Assembly (NCBI GenBank): GCA_964415185.1
Contig: CAYPZI010000002.1
Span: forward strand, 13,756 to 77,755
Length of the DNA: 64,000 nucleotides
Direction: 5' to 3'
Origin: CAYVBJ01 sp964415185
Lineage (GTDB): Bacteria > Bacteroidota > Rhodothermia > Balneolales > Balneolaceae
This document shows positions 62,924 through 64,000 of this stretch, piece after piece. The notes under the pieces were generated by a model, which worked only from the letters and a program-made list of their open reading frames with translations, searched no databases and was not told where the DNA came from. The translations under genes were made by a program, and so were the position numbers. Within the stretch, counting starts at the first letter, position 1. The number at the start of each line of letters is the position of its first letter.

Positions 62924-63466
62924 ATGAAACGCGCTATTATTACATTTATATTTCTTATTTCAGCTTCAGCTCTTTTTGCCACTTCACCGGGTGTAGCCCA
63001 GGATATGAGAATTGGTTTTGTTGATCCACGGGTTATTCTGGATCGAATGCCCGAAATGAGAGCTGTGCAGCAGCGACTCCAAAATTTCGCCGAACGTAAG
63101 CAACGTGAATTATCTGATGCAGAACAAAACCTGCAAACTGAAATCCAGCTCTATCAACAGAAAATTGGAGTCATTTCTGAAGAAGCCCGGCAAAAAGAAG
63201 AAGAAAGGCTTGGCCAGCTTGACCTGGAACTCAGAGAAAAGCAGAGCCAGGCACAACAGGAACTGCAACAGAGAAGGGCAGAACTCATGGCTCCTCTATT
63301 GGAACAGATTCAGAATGCAATCAACGAAGTGGCAACCCAAAAGAATATTGATTACGTTCTGAATACCACAACTTCAACCGGTGATGTTATTATTCTCTAT
63401 GTAAAAGAAGAATTGAGGCAAGAGTTCGATATCACCGATGCCGTAATGGTAAACCTGGGTATTTAA
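62924..63466 (+). CDS. Skp/OmpH-family periplasmic chaperone, copy 3
   Basis: A 180-residue paralogue with signal peptide (cleavage near GVAQD) and opening MRIGFVDPRVILDRMPEMRAVQQRL. A long coiled-coil arm with RQKEEERLGQLDLELREKQSQ follows (about 65-130), then the end NIDYVLNTTTSTGDVIILY. The C-terminal TSTGD segment closely matches copy 2, pointing to a recent duplication of those two. It is the last gene of the long plus-strand envelope run. Confidence 0.9.
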   Translation: MKRAIITFIFLISASALFATSPGVAQDMRIGFVDPRVILDRMPEMRAVQQRLQNFAERKQRELSDAEQNLQTEIQLYQQKIGVISEEARQKEEERLGQLDLELREKQSQAQQELQQRRAELMAPLLEQIQNAINEVATQKNIDYVLNTTTSTGDVIILYVKEELRQEFDITDAVMVNLGI

Positions 63467-63605
63467 ACCACCGGCAATCCAATTGGAACTTCAGTCTTGC
63501 GGAAGGAAGCCATCGGATGACTATAATGTCAGAAATTCTGGCTTACCGTAAAAGTTCAAGTCGCGATTTTGTAGTTGTATCAGATTTGTACCGGATTCGT
63601 TAATT

Positions 63606-63668
63606 CGTTGTACGTTGTTTGTGGTTCGTGGTTGCTTTGTAAACAACCGACAACTGACAACGAACAAC
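63606..63668. repeat. Long imperfect inverted repeat of GTTG-rich arms
   Basis: Arms of about 25 bases, starting CGTTGTACGTTG and ending GACAACGAACAAC, face each other around a loop of about 9 bases (CTTTGTAAA), with several mismatches. Such GTTG/CAAC inverted repeats are often multi-copy intergenic elements in Bacteroidota. Confidence 0.55.
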
Positions 63669-63858
63669 TAACAAAAACGACTTCTTGTTTTACGATACAA
63701 TTCCTGTAACCCCTTGTTATTTTTATATAGAGTCAGGAGTTCTGAATTTTGTTCGGGTACCGGCAAAGTTGTGTCGTCCCCCCGATGCGGAGTGTTTTGT
63801 TTTGGGATATGGGTTACGTTCGATCGGGGAGACTTTGCGACTGAACCGACTTCTTTGC

Positions 63859-63876
63859 CCGGCATTGAAATGCCGG
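63859..63876. repeat. Short hairpin with TGAA loop
   Basis: A perfect 7-bp stem CCGGCAT / ATGCCGG closes a TGAA loop. It lies 13 bases before the terminator-like hairpin at 63890 and may be part of the same intergenic element. Confidence 0.5.
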
Positions 63877-63889
63877 TCTTTGTTGTGGC

Positions 63890-63910
63890 ATCCCCTTTCA
63901 GGGGATTTTT
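63890..63910 (+). terminator. Terminator-like hairpin with T5 tail
   Basis: ATCCCC / GGGGAT (6 bp) with a 5-base loop is followed by TTTTT on the plus strand. It lies 424 bases after the last Skp gene, which makes it an unlikely operon terminator; it may instead belong to a repeat element. Confidence 0.5.
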
Positions 63911-64000
63911 CGTTTAAATATAGGCATGAGTCAAGTAATGAAATTATTTTGCAAGAGGGAGAGGTGTTTTATCATGGATTGATCTGCGATATACCGCACA

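Larger units (their letters stand above)
63467..64000. other. 534-base region without a convincing gene
   Basis: Neither strand shows a gene of expected length or composition. Short open frames at 63714-63917 (+) and 63668-63865 (-) mirror each other and look non-coding. The region contains a long imperfect inverted repeat, a 7-bp hairpin and a terminator-like hairpin (listed separately). The final 100 bases show nothing recognisable. Confidence 0.6.

Noticed and set aside
63668..63917. Opposed open frames of about 66 codons on each strand in the terminal region
   Set aside because: Both overlap the hairpins and lack a ribosome-binding site or recognisable domain; more likely a non-coding element.

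Overview
The window is a roughly 42% G+C (estimated by eye), densely packed chromosomal segment of a Bacteroidota-like bacterium, most probably a member of the Balneolales/Rhodothermia branch. The evidence is the company of genes: carboxypeptidase-regulatory-domain TonB receptors, a FecR/sigma regulatory cassette, PorV/PorQ-family outer membrane proteins, secreted proteins ending in the YPNPFNP-type T9SS sorting domain, the gliding protein GldC, a DUF349 protein, the ileS-dksA-lspA order, weak Shine-Dalgarno sequences and several TAnnTTTG (Bacteroidota -7) boxes. The taxon is inferred; no rRNA or tRNA gene is present in the window. No CRISPR array, transposase or prophage is visible.

Layout. 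1-2046 (+): end of ileS, a DksA/TraR-like protein and lspA. 2058-13832 (-): six cell-surface genes. Two T9SS-secreted proteins are followed by an intrinsic terminator, then a tightly packed set of lipoprotein, TonB receptor, PorV/PorQ-like protein and NHL-repeat lipoprotein. 13970-15273 (-): a pair of selenodomain-associated transferases. 15376-22539: a small beta-barrel protein, a receiver/metallo-beta-lactamase fusion, a large DUF349 coiled-coil protein, and a stress group (MscS channel, small coiled-coil protein, Dps, an unknown protein, SixA phosphatase) with clear terminators. 22737-29359 (+): mostly housekeeping genes (tpm, a DUF3822-like gene, rsmD, coaD, an aspartate-type aminotransferase, FmdB-like protein, GbsR-type regulator, yraN, plsC). 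29496-33505 (+): a sodium:solute symporter next to a GH13-like hydrolase that resembles glucosylglycerol hydrolase, possibly an osmolyte salvage unit.

34234-39840 (-) is the most distinctive accessory locus: ECF sigma factor, a lipoprotein ending in 23 consecutive aspartates, FecR anti-sigma protein and an STN-domain TonB receptor. A GNRA-loop hairpin lies between the lipoprotein gene and fecR. It looks like a surface-signalling uptake system with an acidic, possibly cation-binding lipoprotein inserted between the sigma and anti-sigma genes.

39900-45998 holds an alcohol dehydrogenase, a lipoprotein, recN, rluD, gldC and rlmB, with a REP-like pair of hairpins at 45172-45216. 46068-53240 (+) carries two small membrane proteins, a glycerophosphodiesterase, pyrG, a Nudix hydrolase, an exported amidohydrolase and nadE. 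53407-63466 (+) is an envelope-assembly run: LysM lytic transglycosylase, CtpA-type protease, PHP phosphoesterase, ribH, uppS, bamA and three tandem Skp/OmpH-like chaperones. The last 534 bases have no convincing gene and contain inverted repeats and a terminator-like hairpin.
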